DNA of 61,217 nt from Phycisphaerae bacterium (GTDB lineage: Bacteria > Planctomycetota > Phycisphaerae > Sedimentisphaerales > Anaerobacaceae): assembly GCA_030615025.1 (NCBI GenBank), contig JAUXAB010000016.1, positions 1 through 61,217 of the forward strand, read 5' to 3'. Below, in pieces: positions 8,036 through 16,564 of this stretch (positions within the stretch are counted from its first letter, which is position 1; every line of letters begins with the position of its first letter). The notes below the pieces were generated by a model that was not told where the DNA came from, did no database searches, and saw only the letters and a list, made by a program, of their open reading frames with translations. The position numbers and the translations under genes were made by a program.

Positions 8036-9805
8036 ATGTCTAAAAAATTGATTTATTTAATTTCTTTTGTTTTGTTGCTGGGCGTGTTGCAAGCCGTACC
8101 CGCAGAAGCCCAGTCGTTCGAGTTCGGGGGCACTGTCACCAGTGTGTACCCTGGGATGTACGGTTGCGACCCACCGTGGGACAATGTCAATGTCAATGAC
8201 CAATGGTTCATCAAATATACCTTCGACCCGACCACCCCGGACACGGACGGTGCATCTGACCACGGATGGTACGCTGCGATAACCAGCTACACACTGAATG
8301 TTGGCGGCAACGTTGTTTACGATTCGGGACTTGCGGGTGAGCTGATCAGCATTTTCAGCAATCGGCCCGTCGGATGGGATCAGTATGAAGTCTGGATATC
8401 ATTGCCAAACGGGTACCAGTGGTTTATGCAACTCGACGACGATACGGGCACGGCGTGGGATACCGACGAACTGCCGCTTTGCGGTGATATTGAGCTTTCC
8501 AACTTCGGCCTCAGGGACTTTACCTTATCGGATTTCGGCGGCCCTGGCGACTGCGAGATTAGCGGTTCGGTCGACTATCACAGGTGCAGCTCTTGCACCC
8601 CTCTCGAGGCCTATAACCCGAGCCCGGCTGATGATGCCAATTGTGTGGGGCGCGATGTTGTCCTTACCTGGTCGCCGGGATGCTCGGCAGTGTCGCACTA
8701 TGTGCACTTCGGCGTTGATCCGGGTGCTTTGGCGCTTGTTGGGATAAAGATGTTAGGAGATGAGAGCTATGCACCCGGACTCCTTGAATTAGGCACCACT
8801 TACTACTGGCGAATCAACGAGTCCGATGGCACCGATATCTGGGTAGGCGATGTCTGGAGCTTTACCACGCGAGGGCTTCTGTTCGGGGATGTGGAGCTGA
8901 AACCGTTGGGGCAGGCGCAGTTGGCAATCGTAGATTCCAATTTAGTGGTATCCAACATCGGCTCAAGCGGCGAGGATGGCGTGCAGTGCACCAGAGCCGG
9001 GGGTTTGAAGGAATTCAAGTATGTGACGGTTGAATTCGAAAACCTGAACTCGGCCCCTGTTGGGACGACGGTTGTACTGACGCAGAAAGGAACGATGGGA
9101 ATCGGCAGTGAAGATACGGACCGGGAGTTAGCTGCTTTAGTTGTGACAAAGGCCGCCTCCGACGAATGGACGGCGATAACTGATTTGACACCGGTTGACG
9201 TCGATTCCTACCAGTACCAGGTGTTCAACGATGTCAATTTTGCCGGTGTTATCCCGGGCGGGCCTGGCAGTACTATCACGATGCCGACAGGACCGGTCGA
9301 GATAGGTGGCGGTTTTGAACCAATGTTGCCGCCTGGGGCAAGCCCTTGTTTTTGTGGTTCGTCCTATATACAAGGTGTATTGAGATATAAACCGGCTTGG
9401 TGGAAGAAGAGTGGCACGAACACTAAGGTGTGTGCTTGTCCTTCGCCTCCAGGGCCTTGGCCTGGCTACTCCTGGGATTGGATTAGTTGCTGCGATTGTT
9501 TTATTTGGAAAATTGACGTCTGGCATGTAGACCTAATTTATGGCGGGCCGCCGGAATTCCTGGAACTGATTGGCAACAGGATTGATGTCGTGGGGCTTGA
9601 GAACCGTTACCCCAGTGAGCTTTTTAGACTCGACATTACGGCCGCAAACACGTCTTCGATTACTATCACCGACATCCGGGCATCATTCCGTGAGTGCAAA
9701 TTGATTATTGCAGGTGATATTGATGGCAATTGCCGGGTTGACTTCAATGACTTTGCAATGATGGCAAATAACTGGCTTGAGGATAGAACAACGTGGGAGC
9801 CGTAA
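8036..9805 (+). CDS. Secreted multidomain protein with FN3-like domain and C-terminal dockerin-like motif
   Basis: A 589-residue exported protein. A signal peptide (about 25 residues, ending AEAQS) is followed by an unassigned beta-rich domain (to about 185), an FN3-like module of the type AYNPSPADDA...YYWRINE...DVWSFTT (about 190-280), a further unassigned region containing a cysteine-rich insert (CFCGSS, CACPSPPGP, CCDCF), and a terminal dockerin-like calcium loop (DIDGNCRVDFNDFAMMANNW). Such terminal motifs are abundant in Phycisphaerae exoproteins. AAGGAGG precedes the ATG by eight bases, giving a strong start. A strong terminator follows at 9903. No enzymatic function can be assigned. 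Confidence 0.8.
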   Translation: MSKKLIYLISFVLLLGVLQAVPAEAQSFEFGGTVTSVYPGMYGCDPPWDNVNVNDQWFIKYTFDPTTPDTDGASDHGWYAAITSYTLNVGGNVVYDSGLAGELISIFSNRPVGWDQYEVWISLPNGYQWFMQLDDDTGTAWDTDELPLCGDIELSNFGLRDFTLSDFGGPGDCEISGSVDYHRCSSCTPLEAYNPSPADDANCVGRDVVLTWSPGCSAVSHYVHFGVDPGALALVGIKMLGDESYAPGLLELGTTYYWRINESDGTDIWVGDVWSFTTRGLLFGDVELKPLGQAQLAIVDSNLVVSNIGSSGEDGVQCTRAGGLKEFKYVTVEFENLNSAPVGTTVVLTQKGTMGIGSEDTDRELAALVVTKAASDEWTAITDLTPVDVDSYQYQVFNDVNFAGVIPGGPGSTITMPTGPVEIGGGFEPMLPPGASPCFCGSSYIQGVLRYKPAWWKKSGTNTKVCACPSPPGPWPGYSWDWISCCDCFIWKIDVWHVDLIYGGPPEFLELIGNRIDVVGLENRYPSELFRLDITAANTSSITITDIRASFRECKLIIAGDIDGNCRVDFNDFAMMANNWLEDRTTWEP

Positions 9806-9845
9806 TCGGCGTTTTGATATGAGGTGAAAAGTCCGAGATTGCCGC

Positions 9846-9862
9846 GCATCGCTTTGCGATGC
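9846..9862. repeat. GCATCGC-TTT-GCGATGC hairpin repeat
   Basis: A perfect 7-bp inverted repeat with a TTT loop, followed by TCGCAATGACGAG. It resembles the short 'bad-neighbourhood' repeats common in large environmental genomes. It lies between the dockerin gene stop and its terminator. Confidence 0.5.
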
Positions 9863-9902
9863 TCGCAATGACGAGCGGTTAGACGATGAATTTGCAACGA
9901 TT

Positions 9903-9946
9903 CGGGGCCTATACTGATTAGTTCGGTATAGGCCCCGCTTTTTTAT
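9903..9946 (+). terminator. Rho-independent terminator after the dockerin exoprotein gene
   Basis: A perfect 12-bp stem, CGGGGCCTATAC paired with GTATAGGCCCCG, an 11-base loop, then CTTTTTTATT. Confidence 0.85.
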
Positions 9947-10013
9947 TGATAATTGGCAATTGATAACTGATAATTGCCTTCCGGTTATCAATCATCAATT
10001 AAGGAAGTTTACA

Positions 10014-10976
10014 ATGGCACATAAATTTATCAACCAAATCGGGCCGGGCGAGACAATCGACGATATTTACATGGTCAGAGACCCGATTTTGCGGAGCACA
10101 ACGCGAGGCGATTTGTATATAGCAATGTTTCTCTCAGACAAGACCGGGCAAATGAATGGCCGGATGTGGCAGGCAACCGAAGCAGTTTATAAAGCGCTGC
10201 CGAAGCCCGGCTTTGTCCACATACAGGGAAGAAGCGAGCTTTATCAAAACAACCTCCAAATCATCATAAATAATATCGGCGTCGTTGATGCAGGTAAGGT
10301 TCGTCTTGAGGATTTTCTGGCGCGAACGGACAAGGACACCGACCAGATGTTCGAGGAGGTAAAAAAGATTGTAGGCCGAATAAAAAATTCGCACTTAAAA
10401 GCCCTGGTCGGAGAATTTCTGGCCGATGCCGAGTTGATGGAGAAATTCCGCAATGCGCCAGGCGGGGTGAAATTGCATCATAATTATCTCGGCGGGCTGC
10501 TGGAGCATACCCACAATATACTGCGAGTGGCTGTTGCGATATTGCCGTTGTACCCAAAAGTGCAGGCAGATTTGGTTCTGGCCGGGATTTTCCTTCACGA
10601 TATCGGCAAGACCGAAGAGCTTTCATACGATATGGCCTTTTCATATACCGATTCAGGCCAGCTAATCGGTCACGTTGTAAAAAGTCTTCTTATGATAAAT
10701 CGAAAGGCAGATGCGCTGAGGGCGAAGGGGACACAGATTGATAAGCCGATTTTGGACTCTCTCGGGCACATTATTCTGTCTCACCACGGTCAATATGACT
10801 TCGGCTCGCCGAAGCTGCCTGCCACAGCCGAGGCCTTTATGGTCTATTACATTGACGATTTGGACGCCAAGGTAAGCCAGGTAACAATGGCCATTGAGAA
10901 CGAGCCGGGTGACTCAAACTGGACCGCCTGGAAAAGCGCACTGCAAACCCGCCTTTACAGAAAGCGAATCGAATAA
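10014..10976 (+). CDS. OB-fold/HD-domain protein, YhaM-like 3'-5' exoribonuclease family
   Basis: A 320-residue cytoplasmic protein. An N-terminal OB-fold-like nucleic-acid-binding region (about 1-100, including GDLYIAMFLSDKTGQMNGRM) is followed by an HD phosphohydrolase domain: HHNYLGGLLEHT near 155-166, FLHDIGKTEEL with the HD pair near 195, and a later SHHGQYDFGSPK. This architecture matches YhaM/CBF1-type exonucleases that degrade RNA or ssDNA from the 3' end using divalent metal. AAGGAAG seven bases before the ATG at 10014 decides the start over the upstream in-frame ATG at 9960. Its last 29 codons are echoed by a divergent fragment at 11832-11921. Confidence 0.8.
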   Translation: MAHKFINQIGPGETIDDIYMVRDPILRSTTRGDLYIAMFLSDKTGQMNGRMWQATEAVYKALPKPGFVHIQGRSELYQNNLQIIINNIGVVDAGKVRLEDFLARTDKDTDQMFEEVKKIVGRIKNSHLKALVGEFLADAELMEKFRNAPGGVKLHHNYLGGLLEHTHNILRVAVAILPLYPKVQADLVLAGIFLHDIGKTEELSYDMAFSYTDSGQLIGHVVKSLLMINRKADALRAKGTQIDKPILDSLGHIILSHHGQYDFGSPKLPATAEAFMVYYIDDLDAKVSQVTMAIENEPGDSNWTAWKSALQTRLYRKRIE

Positions 10977-11086
10977 AATTGGTGCGAACTAAAGATGCCG
11001 GGGTAAGCTATTGCAAAGCCAGTACATAAGCCATCTGGCCAAGAGAGACGTTTGGGCCGTAGCATTTTGACTTAATTCCATATACT

Positions 11087-11812
11087 ATGAAACGACCTCA
11101 TATCATTTTAATCATTCTAAGTGCGGGGATATTAACCTTTGCCTTTCGAAATAACCTGAAACATTATCTTATCTCAGGACTCCAGCTCGCAAAGGGTAAA
11201 AAAACGGTACAGCAGCGTCTTGAACAGTATGGGCAAGCAGTTCGGGAAAGACTACATCCACATTTCGAAGTGGCAAAGATACCTTATCCTCCTAAGAAAG
11301 TAGTGTTCGTTGGCTTTAAGTATGAGAAAAAGCTTGAAGTTTGGGCCTGCGGTGAAGAAAACCGTTTTAATTTGATTCGAACGTATCCAATCCTCGCTGC
11401 CAGCGGTCGGCTTGGGCCAAAGCTCAAAGAGGGTGACCGCCAGGTTCCGGAGGGCCTTTATAAAATTGAGTCCCTCAATCCTAATAGCATGTTCCATCTT
11501 TCACTCAGATTGAACTATCCCAATGAGTTCGACCGCAGGCAGGCAAGCCGTGAGAACCGGTCGAATCTGGGCGGCGATATCATGATTCATGGCAGTAATG
11601 CTTCTATTGGTTGCCTTGCTATGGGAGATGAAACTGCTGAAGACCTGTTTATACTGGCCGCCGAAACAGGCATTGACAATATGTCTGTAATCCTTTCCCC
11701 TGTCGACTTCCGAGAGAGGGTCTTCCCTGAAGTAACGCATACATTACCCGAATGGACAGATGTTCTATATGAGCAGATCAAACAGGAACTATCGAAGCTA
11801 ATGATTCAATGA
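11087..11812 (+). CDS. L,D-transpeptidase (YkuD/ErfK-family) domain protein
   Basis: A 241-residue protein with an N-terminal signal anchor (residues 5-20) and a YkuD domain containing the catalytic motif HGSNASIGC (His168, Cys176), the H-G-x(3-4)-S-x-G-C signature. In the family the Cys forms an acyl-enzyme with a peptidoglycan tetrapeptide and makes 3-3 crosslinks or attaches proteins in the periplasm. The sequence is closest in style to the YafK subgroup (HGS and CLAMGDETAEDLF). No clear ribosome binding site precedes the ATG. The gene sits between the intact HD-nuclease gene and a second, partial copy of that gene's 3' end, so it may have arrived as a cassette. Confidence 0.85.
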   Translation: MKRPHIILIILSAGILTFAFRNNLKHYLISGLQLAKGKKTVQQRLEQYGQAVRERLHPHFEVAKIPYPPKKVVFVGFKYEKKLEVWACGEENRFNLIRTYPILAASGRLGPKLKEGDRQVPEGLYKIESLNPNSMFHLSLRLNYPNEFDRRQASRENRSNLGGDIMIHGSNASIGCLAMGDETAEDLFILAAETGIDNMSVILSPVDFRERVFPEVTHTLPEWTDVLYEQIKQELSKLMIQ

Positions 11813-11831
11813 GCCTTAATAAAAAAATATG

Positions 11832-11921
11832 ATGGCGATTGACGATGAGTTGGGCGATTCAAACTGGACCGCCTGGAAAAGCGCTTTACAGACCCGCCTT
11901 TACAAAAAACGTATCGAATAA
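11832..11921 (+). pseudogene. Remnant of a second copy of the YhaM-like gene 3' end
   Basis: The 29 codons plus stop match the C terminus of the gene at 10014-10976 (from its codon 292). I count about 77 identical of 92 aligned bases. Only four of 29 residues differ (E/D, N/D, P/L, R/K), and many changes are silent. The core GDSNWTAWKSALQTRLY is unchanged. The bias to silent changes suggests that the fragment was once part of an expressed, divergent homologue rather than a fresh local duplicate. Confidence 0.8.
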
Positions 11922-11941
11922 AACACTGGGAGAACTGAAAA

Positions 11942-12163
11942 ATGGGTTTTATCGAAGAACCTGGTCGTGGGCTTAGTTTAAGGTGCCCCTGGTGTGGTTA
12001 CGAGGGACATTTCCGGAAAAGGCGTATCGATGTATTATCAATACTTATTTGCATCTCGCTTCTGTTATTTGGGATCATACCGGGTGTTATTTATGCCCTG
12101 TGGTATAGTCAACAAGAAGAATGTCCGAAGTGCAGGGCAAAGATCCCCAGAGGGCCATTTTAG
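11942..12163 (+). CDS. Small zinc-ribbon membrane protein
   Basis: A 73-residue protein with one CPWC pair near residue 15, a hydrophobic segment from about 30 to 52 (VLSILICISLLLFGIIPGVI), and a second CPKC pair near residue 60. The two Cys pairs could form a single zinc ribbon folded back across a membrane hairpin, or two half-sites. GGGAG lies about nine bases before the ATG. It follows the HD-nuclease remnant and precedes a long gene-free stretch. Similar short ribbon-TM proteins are widespread, and their function is unknown. Confidence 0.6.
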   Translation: MGFIEEPGRGLSLRCPWCGYEGHFRKRRIDVLSILICISLLLFGIIPGVIYALWYSQQEECPKCRAKIPRGPF

Positions 12164-12521
12164 TTTATCTATTGGCGGCCCTTTATGCTGTTTTGATTAA
12201 GGCATGATTAAACTAAGCCCTAACAAATCGCTGCTGAGGCGAAGATAAATCCATGGCCGGCGGCAAGAAGCTATTGAAATGAGCCCAGCCAGGCTCCCCC
12301 CCAAAGGAGTTAACCCGGCTGGGTCTCCACAAGTTTACCGTCGCGTCGGCGATGTCCGCCACTCCACAAGGACAATGTTGACCATCTCGAATGATTTAGC
12401 CACATTTTTATCGGGGGTGTGACAACGGTGTGTCACAGCTTGTGAAAAAATCCGCAAATCGGGTGGGAATGCTGCGATTCTCGTATTTCGTTTAACGAAC
12501 AATGAGTAACGAAATATGGGA
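12164..12521. other. Gene-free region with hairpins between convergent genes
   Basis: No ORF is supported. One imperfect hairpin pairs CCCAGCC (about 12284-12290) with GGCTGGG (about 12319-12325) and could act as a terminator without a U tract. Another pairs TGTGACA with TGTCACA near 12418-12437. An ATTTCGTT...AACGAAAT pair lies just before the end of the C39-like gene. Confidence 0.45.
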
Positions 12522-13349
12522 TTAGATGCTCTGCGTAGACTCTCGCTTCAGCACAATGCCGGCAAATCGCCAGATTTTCTCGAACTGCTCATGTGACATC
12601 AACATTCTACCAACAACGGGGTCTGCAATGGTGACCATATAGTCCGAGACTTCGAGGACAGTAATACAGTGGCTGGACATAAATCCAGTCCTGACCACAG
12701 CTAACGTAATACCTGCATTCCTGAGCTGAGTAATCGAGTCGAAGTAACGGTACTGACATTTCAGGCCGTCAGCACCGTAGCGGTCCTGAAGGGCTGTACG
12801 GAGGCAAGCGGGCAGGGTGCCTGCTACGGGACTTGAGTGAGAAAGTACAGCTATTTCGCCCTCCCTGGCGGACAGGCCTAATCTTCTAAGAGCCGTTACC
12901 GCCGCAGCAGGGCCACAGGTATAATCTGTGCTCTGATAGCAAATGCCGTTGGAATTAACGGTTGTTTTAAGATTCGAGAGGTCGTTCTTAATCAAAGCCG
13001 GAACGAGAAAGGGCAAAACCGAAAACCAGGTTACAACCACACCCATCAAGATGCAAATTATGACTTTCTCACATTTGCGAGGCAGGCGTGAGAGCGGGGT
13101 GGTTAAGCCCATTGTAACGCCCAAAGCTAAAATGATGAATCTTGTCCGCCCCGCTGTGACCCAGGAGAACGGCGGCACAAAGGGCAGTGCATTATTGAAC
13201 CTGGCCAGAACCAACATCGCGATGAGTATACAGGGCACAAAATAGCCCCATGTCCAATAAGGTTTGCGAAAACGTGAGAACAGCCTCCCCAAAAGGACCC
13301 CCGACAGGGCCACCAAGATAACACCTATAGTTTCAATCCAGGGATTCAT
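12522..13349 (-). CDS. Polytopic membrane protein with C39-like peptidase domain
   Basis: A 275-residue protein. The N-terminal half has four or five membrane segments (residues 5-20, 35-50, 70-85, 95-120). The C-terminal half looks like a papain-fold C39 domain: Cys145 in STDYTCGPAAA, His227 in MSSHCITVLEV and Asp243 in IADPVVGRM give the Cys-His-Asp order. C39 domains cleave double-glycine leaders in bacteriocin exporters, but stand-alone membrane versions of unknown substrate are common. There is no ABC transporter or leader-peptide gene nearby. GGAGGAAGGG just before the ATG supports the start. The catalytic residues look intact, so activity is plausible. Confidence 0.75.
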   Translation of the reverse strand: MNPWIETIGVILVALSGVLLGRLFSRFRKPYWTWGYFVPCILIAMLVLARFNNALPFVPPFSWVTAGRTRFIILALGVTMGLTTPLSRLPRKCEKVIICILMGVVVTWFSVLPFLVPALIKNDLSNLKTTVNSNGICYQSTDYTCGPAAAVTALRRLGLSAREGEIAVLSHSSPVAGTLPACLRTALQDRYGADGLKCQYRYFDSITQLRNAGITLAVVRTGFMSSHCITVLEVSDYMVTIADPVVGRMLMSHEQFEKIWRFAGIVLKRESTQSI

Positions 13350-13716
13350 CTACCCTTCCTCCAGGCTAAACTTTTACGCACAATATTGTATCAAATCAAG
13401 ACCTCGGAATCAAGGAAATTATCGCAGAGCTGAATAACTTAACAAAACCATGGGATAAATAGCGAAGCATCGTGTGTATTTCGTATTGCGTGATATCGGA
13501 CGCCATTTCGGGGCTGAAACCGCAATCGCCGGCTAATACGAATCAAAAAAAATATGGGCGCTTCATCAAACAGAGCCCCGACCTCATCAAACAGAGCCCC
13601 GACCGTAAGGGAGCGGTCATTGTAAGACCAACGGCCAACTTACGGGGTGAGCGCAGCGCGGCAATCTCAAAATATTTAGCGTCCTTCTTTATTCCTGTCA
13701 ATTCCCATCACAGGGA
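13350..13716. other. Gene-free region with a tandem ATCAAACAGAGCCCCGACC repeat
   Basis: A 367-base gap between two minus-strand genes. It contains the repeat described at 13564-13617 and a TATTTCGTATTGCGTGATATC tract of the ACGAAATACG family. Short ORFs here are translations of the repeats. Confidence 0.5.
13564..13617. repeat. Tandem 21-bp unit joined to a dispersed GACCGT-AGGGAGCGGTC element
   Basis: CATCAAACAGAGCCCCGACC occurs twice in tandem (13564 and 13585), and the second copy runs into GACCGTAAGGGAGCGGTC, itself a short hairpin. A 27-base portion (13590-13616) matches 47199-47225 in the V-ATPase operon at about 25 positions, so the element is dispersed. Confidence 0.65.
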
Positions 13717-14349
13717 TTACTCAGGTCCTTGCAGCCACTGCCTGGCAAAAATAGCGAAGTCTTCGAAGTCCACATGACAGTCCGCGGTCAGATCAGCCGT
13801 GGGACATACCATGTGTTCAAACACATACGCTGAGCCGGAGTAGTTTCCATTCTCATCATCCCCATCCGCCCCCACGATGACGAAATCACCGCTGATAGAA
13901 ACTGAGTTGCCAAACCGGTCTCTGGCTGCGCCATCCAAGGCCAGAAGCTTGGCCCTCTCCACCCAGACATCCACCCAGTCAGCATCGCCCCGCACTGGCA
14001 TCGTCGTAAACCTCCAGACATCCCCTTTGTGCGTTGTGACGGCATCAAACTCATCGATCCGCCAGTAATATGTCGTGCCTGCAACAAGCCCGTACGGATA
14101 AGGAAATCCAGGAATCCCGACAACAAAGAACGTCTCAGTCTGGTTGCCCTGGAACGTGTCGCCTGTACCGGCGTCCACATCGGCAAAATTGTCGCCGAAG
14201 TACACATCGTGCGAGACCGCAGTATCTCCCGCCGACCAGGTGAGGTTCGCCCAGGTGTCCCCATGGGAGGCACCATCAGCCGGGCTCGGGTTAGACGCCT
14301 TGTTATCTCCTGAAGCGGTTACGCACTCAATCGCCAACAAAAATACCAC
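13717..14349 (-). CDS. Truncated exoprotein: FN3-like module, one FG-GAP blade and a dockerin-like end
   Basis: A 210-residue frame starting at GTG with only a short hydrophobic N terminus. Modules in order are: an FN3-like domain (NPSPADGASHGDTWANLTW ... TTYYWRIDEFDAVTT), one FG-GAP-type blade (DRFGNSVSISGDFVIVGAD), and a dockerin-like motif (DLTADCHVDFEDFAIFARQW). FG-GAP blades normally come in sets of about seven to close a beta-propeller; one blade cannot fold alone. The gene therefore looks like a deletion product of a longer exoprotein. No convincing ribosome binding site is visible. The module identities are well supported; expression is doubtful. Confidence 0.5.
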   Translation of the reverse strand: MVFLLAIECVTASGDNKASNPSPADGASHGDTWANLTWSAGDTAVSHDVYFGDNFADVDAGTGDTFQGNQTETFFVVGIPGFPYPYGLVAGTTYYWRIDEFDAVTTHKGDVWRFTTMPVRGDADWVDVWVERAKLLALDGAARDRFGNSVSISGDFVIVGADGDDENGNYSGSAYVFEHMVCPTADLTADCHVDFEDFAIFARQWLQGPE

Positions 14350-14691
14350 AATTTTTTGTGTTCTTTTTCGTCAATTAAGGGCAAATACACCCTCGATACC
14401 ACCATCGAGTATCGAGCATCTGCTCACCAATCTCTAATCACTAATCCACTAATTCTCTAATTCACTAATTCACGAGCCACGAAGTAAATCTGCGTCAATC
14501 TGCGTCTAAAAAATTCGTGTCAATTCGTGGCTAATTTTTCTTTGTGCCTTTTTGCGGCAAATTCTTTTCGTTACGCAATACGAATATCAAATCGAGCAGA
14601 TTGGGAATTGATGATTGACGAATTTGGATTTATAATCGGCGAAACAGAAAAACACAAACTATCATCATCTTGGTCATTGGAAGGATTTATT
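14350..14691. other. Divergent intergenic region made largely of dispersed repeats
   Basis: Contains a CATCGAGTATCGAGC tract (about 14402-14418), tandem CTAATC/CACTAATT units (14431-14470), and a CACGAA...TTCGTGTCAATTCGTGG palindromic piece (14471-14532). An in-frame extension of the glycosidase gene reaches back to 14527 but only crosses repeat sequence. Confidence 0.5.
14431..14532. repeat. CACTAATT tandem units and CACGAA/TTCGTG palindromic element
   Basis: Successive CTAATCACTAATCCACTAATT-like units pass into CACGAGCCACGAAGTAAATCT and CTGCGTCAATCTGCGTC, then ATTCGTGTCAATTCGTGGC. The right arm matches those at 26521-26538 and 53755-53772. Confidence 0.55.
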
Positions 14692-16095
14692 ATGATAGGA
14701 TTAAAGCTAAGATTCAAATGGCTGCTGATAGTATTTGCAGTGTTGACGCTGGCGTGTGCTTTGGCCCAGGCAAGGTCTCGTCCGAAGAAGAGGATAGAGA
14801 TTTACACCAAAAACCCCGCCTATTGGCAATATAACGGCAAACCGGCGCTTTTGCTGGGCGGCACCAAAGACGACAATCTCTTTCAGATACCCGGCCTGAA
14901 AGAGCACCTGGACCTGCTCAAGTCCGTGGGCGGCAACTACATCCGTAACACTATGAGTTCACGAAACGACAAAGGTTTTGAGGTCCGGCCGTTCAAGAAG
15001 CTGTCCAACGGAAAGTATGACCTCAATCAATGGAACGACGAATATTGGAACCGGTTCCAGAATATGCTGAAATGGACGCAACAGCGTGACATCATCGTAC
15101 AGATAGAGGTCTGGGCAACCTTCGACTACTATAGGGACCACTGGGCGGTCAATCCGTTCAACCCGAAGAACAACATCAACTACACCGCGAAAGAAACAGG
15201 GCTGCCCGAGCAGGTCAACAGCCACCCCACCCGCTGCGAGAACAATTTTTTCTGGTCGGTGCCCGCGGAAAGGAACCGTAAAACTGTGCTCAAGTTCCAG
15301 CGGCGGTTCGTTGACAAAATGCTTTCCTACTCACTGAAGTTCGGCAACGTCCTCTACTGCATGGACAACGAAACGTCAGTAACGCCGCAATGGCCAAAGT
15401 ACTGGTCGCAATACATCAAGGCAAAAGCAAAAGCTGCCGGCCTTCGTGTTCAAACCACCGAGATGTGGGACAAGTGGGACCTGGCCCATTCGATGCACAA
15501 CGCGACGTTTGACCATCCGGAAACCTATTCGTTTGTGGACATCTCGCAGAACAACCATCAAAAGGGGCAAAAGCACTGGGACAATGCGCAGCGTCAGCGA
15601 GCACGAATAGCCGATAACGTTCGCCCGCTGAACAACGTGAAAATCTACGGAGCCGATGAGTACGGCCGATTCGGCAACGACCGCGATGGTATGGAGCGGT
15701 TCTGGCGCAATATCTTCGGCGGGATGGCATCGTCACGGTTCCACCGTCCAACTGCGGGGCTGGGCCTGAGTAGAAAGGCGCAGGCAAATATCCGGAGTAT
15801 GCGGCTGCTTACAAACAGGATGGATATCTTCGCGTGTGCGCCTCACAACGATTTGCTTTCGAACAGAAAGCCCAACGAGGCTTACTGTCTGGCAAACCCG
15901 GGTAAGGAATATGCGGTCTATTTCCCGAATGGCGGTGAAGTCACCCTCGATATTGGCGCGTTGAAGAAGCCAGCTGCAATCCGGTGGCTGGATATAATGA
16001 AGTCACGATGGTTGGACGCTCAACGCGCGGAAGGTAAGAGCAAACTTACCTTGCGGTGCCCATCGCGAGGGTATTGGGCGGTGTTAGTTCAATAG
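14692..16095 (+). CDS. Secreted TIM-barrel glycoside-hydrolase-like protein
   Basis: A 467-residue exported protein. The signal peptide ends near ALAQARS. Next comes a barrel-like region: YNGKPALLLGGTKDDNLFQ near the N terminus resembles the DUF4038/GH140-like apiosidase group, with a possible acid/base Glu in CMDNETSV and another Glu in YGADEYGRF. A C-terminal beta-sandwich (about 385-467, with YFPNGGEVTLDI and GYWAVLV) resembles the 'putative collagen-binding' domain found on such enzymes. The ATG at 14692 is chosen because GGAAGGA lies seven bases upstream and the signal peptide follows at once. The substrate is unknown, and the family assignment is by pattern only. Confidence 0.65.
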   Translation: MIGLKLRFKWLLIVFAVLTLACALAQARSRPKKRIEIYTKNPAYWQYNGKPALLLGGTKDDNLFQIPGLKEHLDLLKSVGGNYIRNTMSSRNDKGFEVRPFKKLSNGKYDLNQWNDEYWNRFQNMLKWTQQRDIIVQIEVWATFDYYRDHWAVNPFNPKNNINYTAKETGLPEQVNSHPTRCENNFFWSVPAERNRKTVLKFQRRFVDKMLSYSLKFGNVLYCMDNETSVTPQWPKYWSQYIKAKAKAAGLRVQTTEMWDKWDLAHSMHNATFDHPETYSFVDISQNNHQKGQKHWDNAQRQRARIADNVRPLNNVKIYGADEYGRFGNDRDGMERFWRNIFGGMASSRFHRPTAGLGLSRKAQANIRSMRLLTNRMDIFACAPHNDLLSNRKPNEAYCLANPGKEYAVYFPNGGEVTLDIGALKKPAAIRWLDIMKSRWLDAQRAEGKSKLTLRCPSRGYWAVLVQ

Positions 16096-16564
16096 TCGCG
16101 TTCTGTTTCTTTCCAGTATCACTTGCTCAGCAAACGTAGTGTAAAACGCAAAATATTTGACTTGCAACAAGCAGGCTGTGACTAATTCTCGCTCGCAGTT
16201 TTTTCTTTTGTGCCGATGCCGGTATTAATTGGACATTTGTTAGAGGCCACAGAAAATGACCCGGCGGGGTAAATGTATCCAACTGCATAAAAAAACTTAC
16301 CAAATTTGAGTTTGCAGTAGCTTATAGAAGTTATAAAAAATGCTTATCGTCCTATAATTTTTCTTGACTTCAATTTGATAATTTGGTATAAAGTTAGATT
16401 ATTGTGCTTTAGCGAGGAGCGGTAAGAGTGTTTTCTCCTTTATTCAACTCTCCCGCCCCAAAAGAACACATTATGCGAGCAGCAAAAGGACAGCCTGCGG
16501 CCGTCGCCGCAGGGCAAGTTATAAAACGTAAACTTTTTTAAAATTTTTTGTGGAGGATGTAATT
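16096..16564. other. Long leader region of the subtilase gene
   Basis: A 469-base gap with a promoter at 16364-16392 and a leader of about 165 bases. An 8-bp hairpin, CCTGCGGC/GCCGCAGG, lies at 16494-16513. I compared the leader by eye with common riboswitch cores (c-di-GMP, cobalamin) and saw no match. Confidence 0.5.
16364..16392 (+). promoter_or_regulatory. Sigma-70-type promoter for the subtilase gene
   Basis: TTGACT (16364-16369) and TATAAA (16387-16392) are separated by exactly 17 bases. Both boxes differ from consensus by one base. Confidence 0.7.

Noticed and set aside
16393..16560. Subtilase leader as a riboswitch
   Set aside because: There is one 8-bp hairpin but no recognisable conserved riboswitch core and no terminator in the leader.
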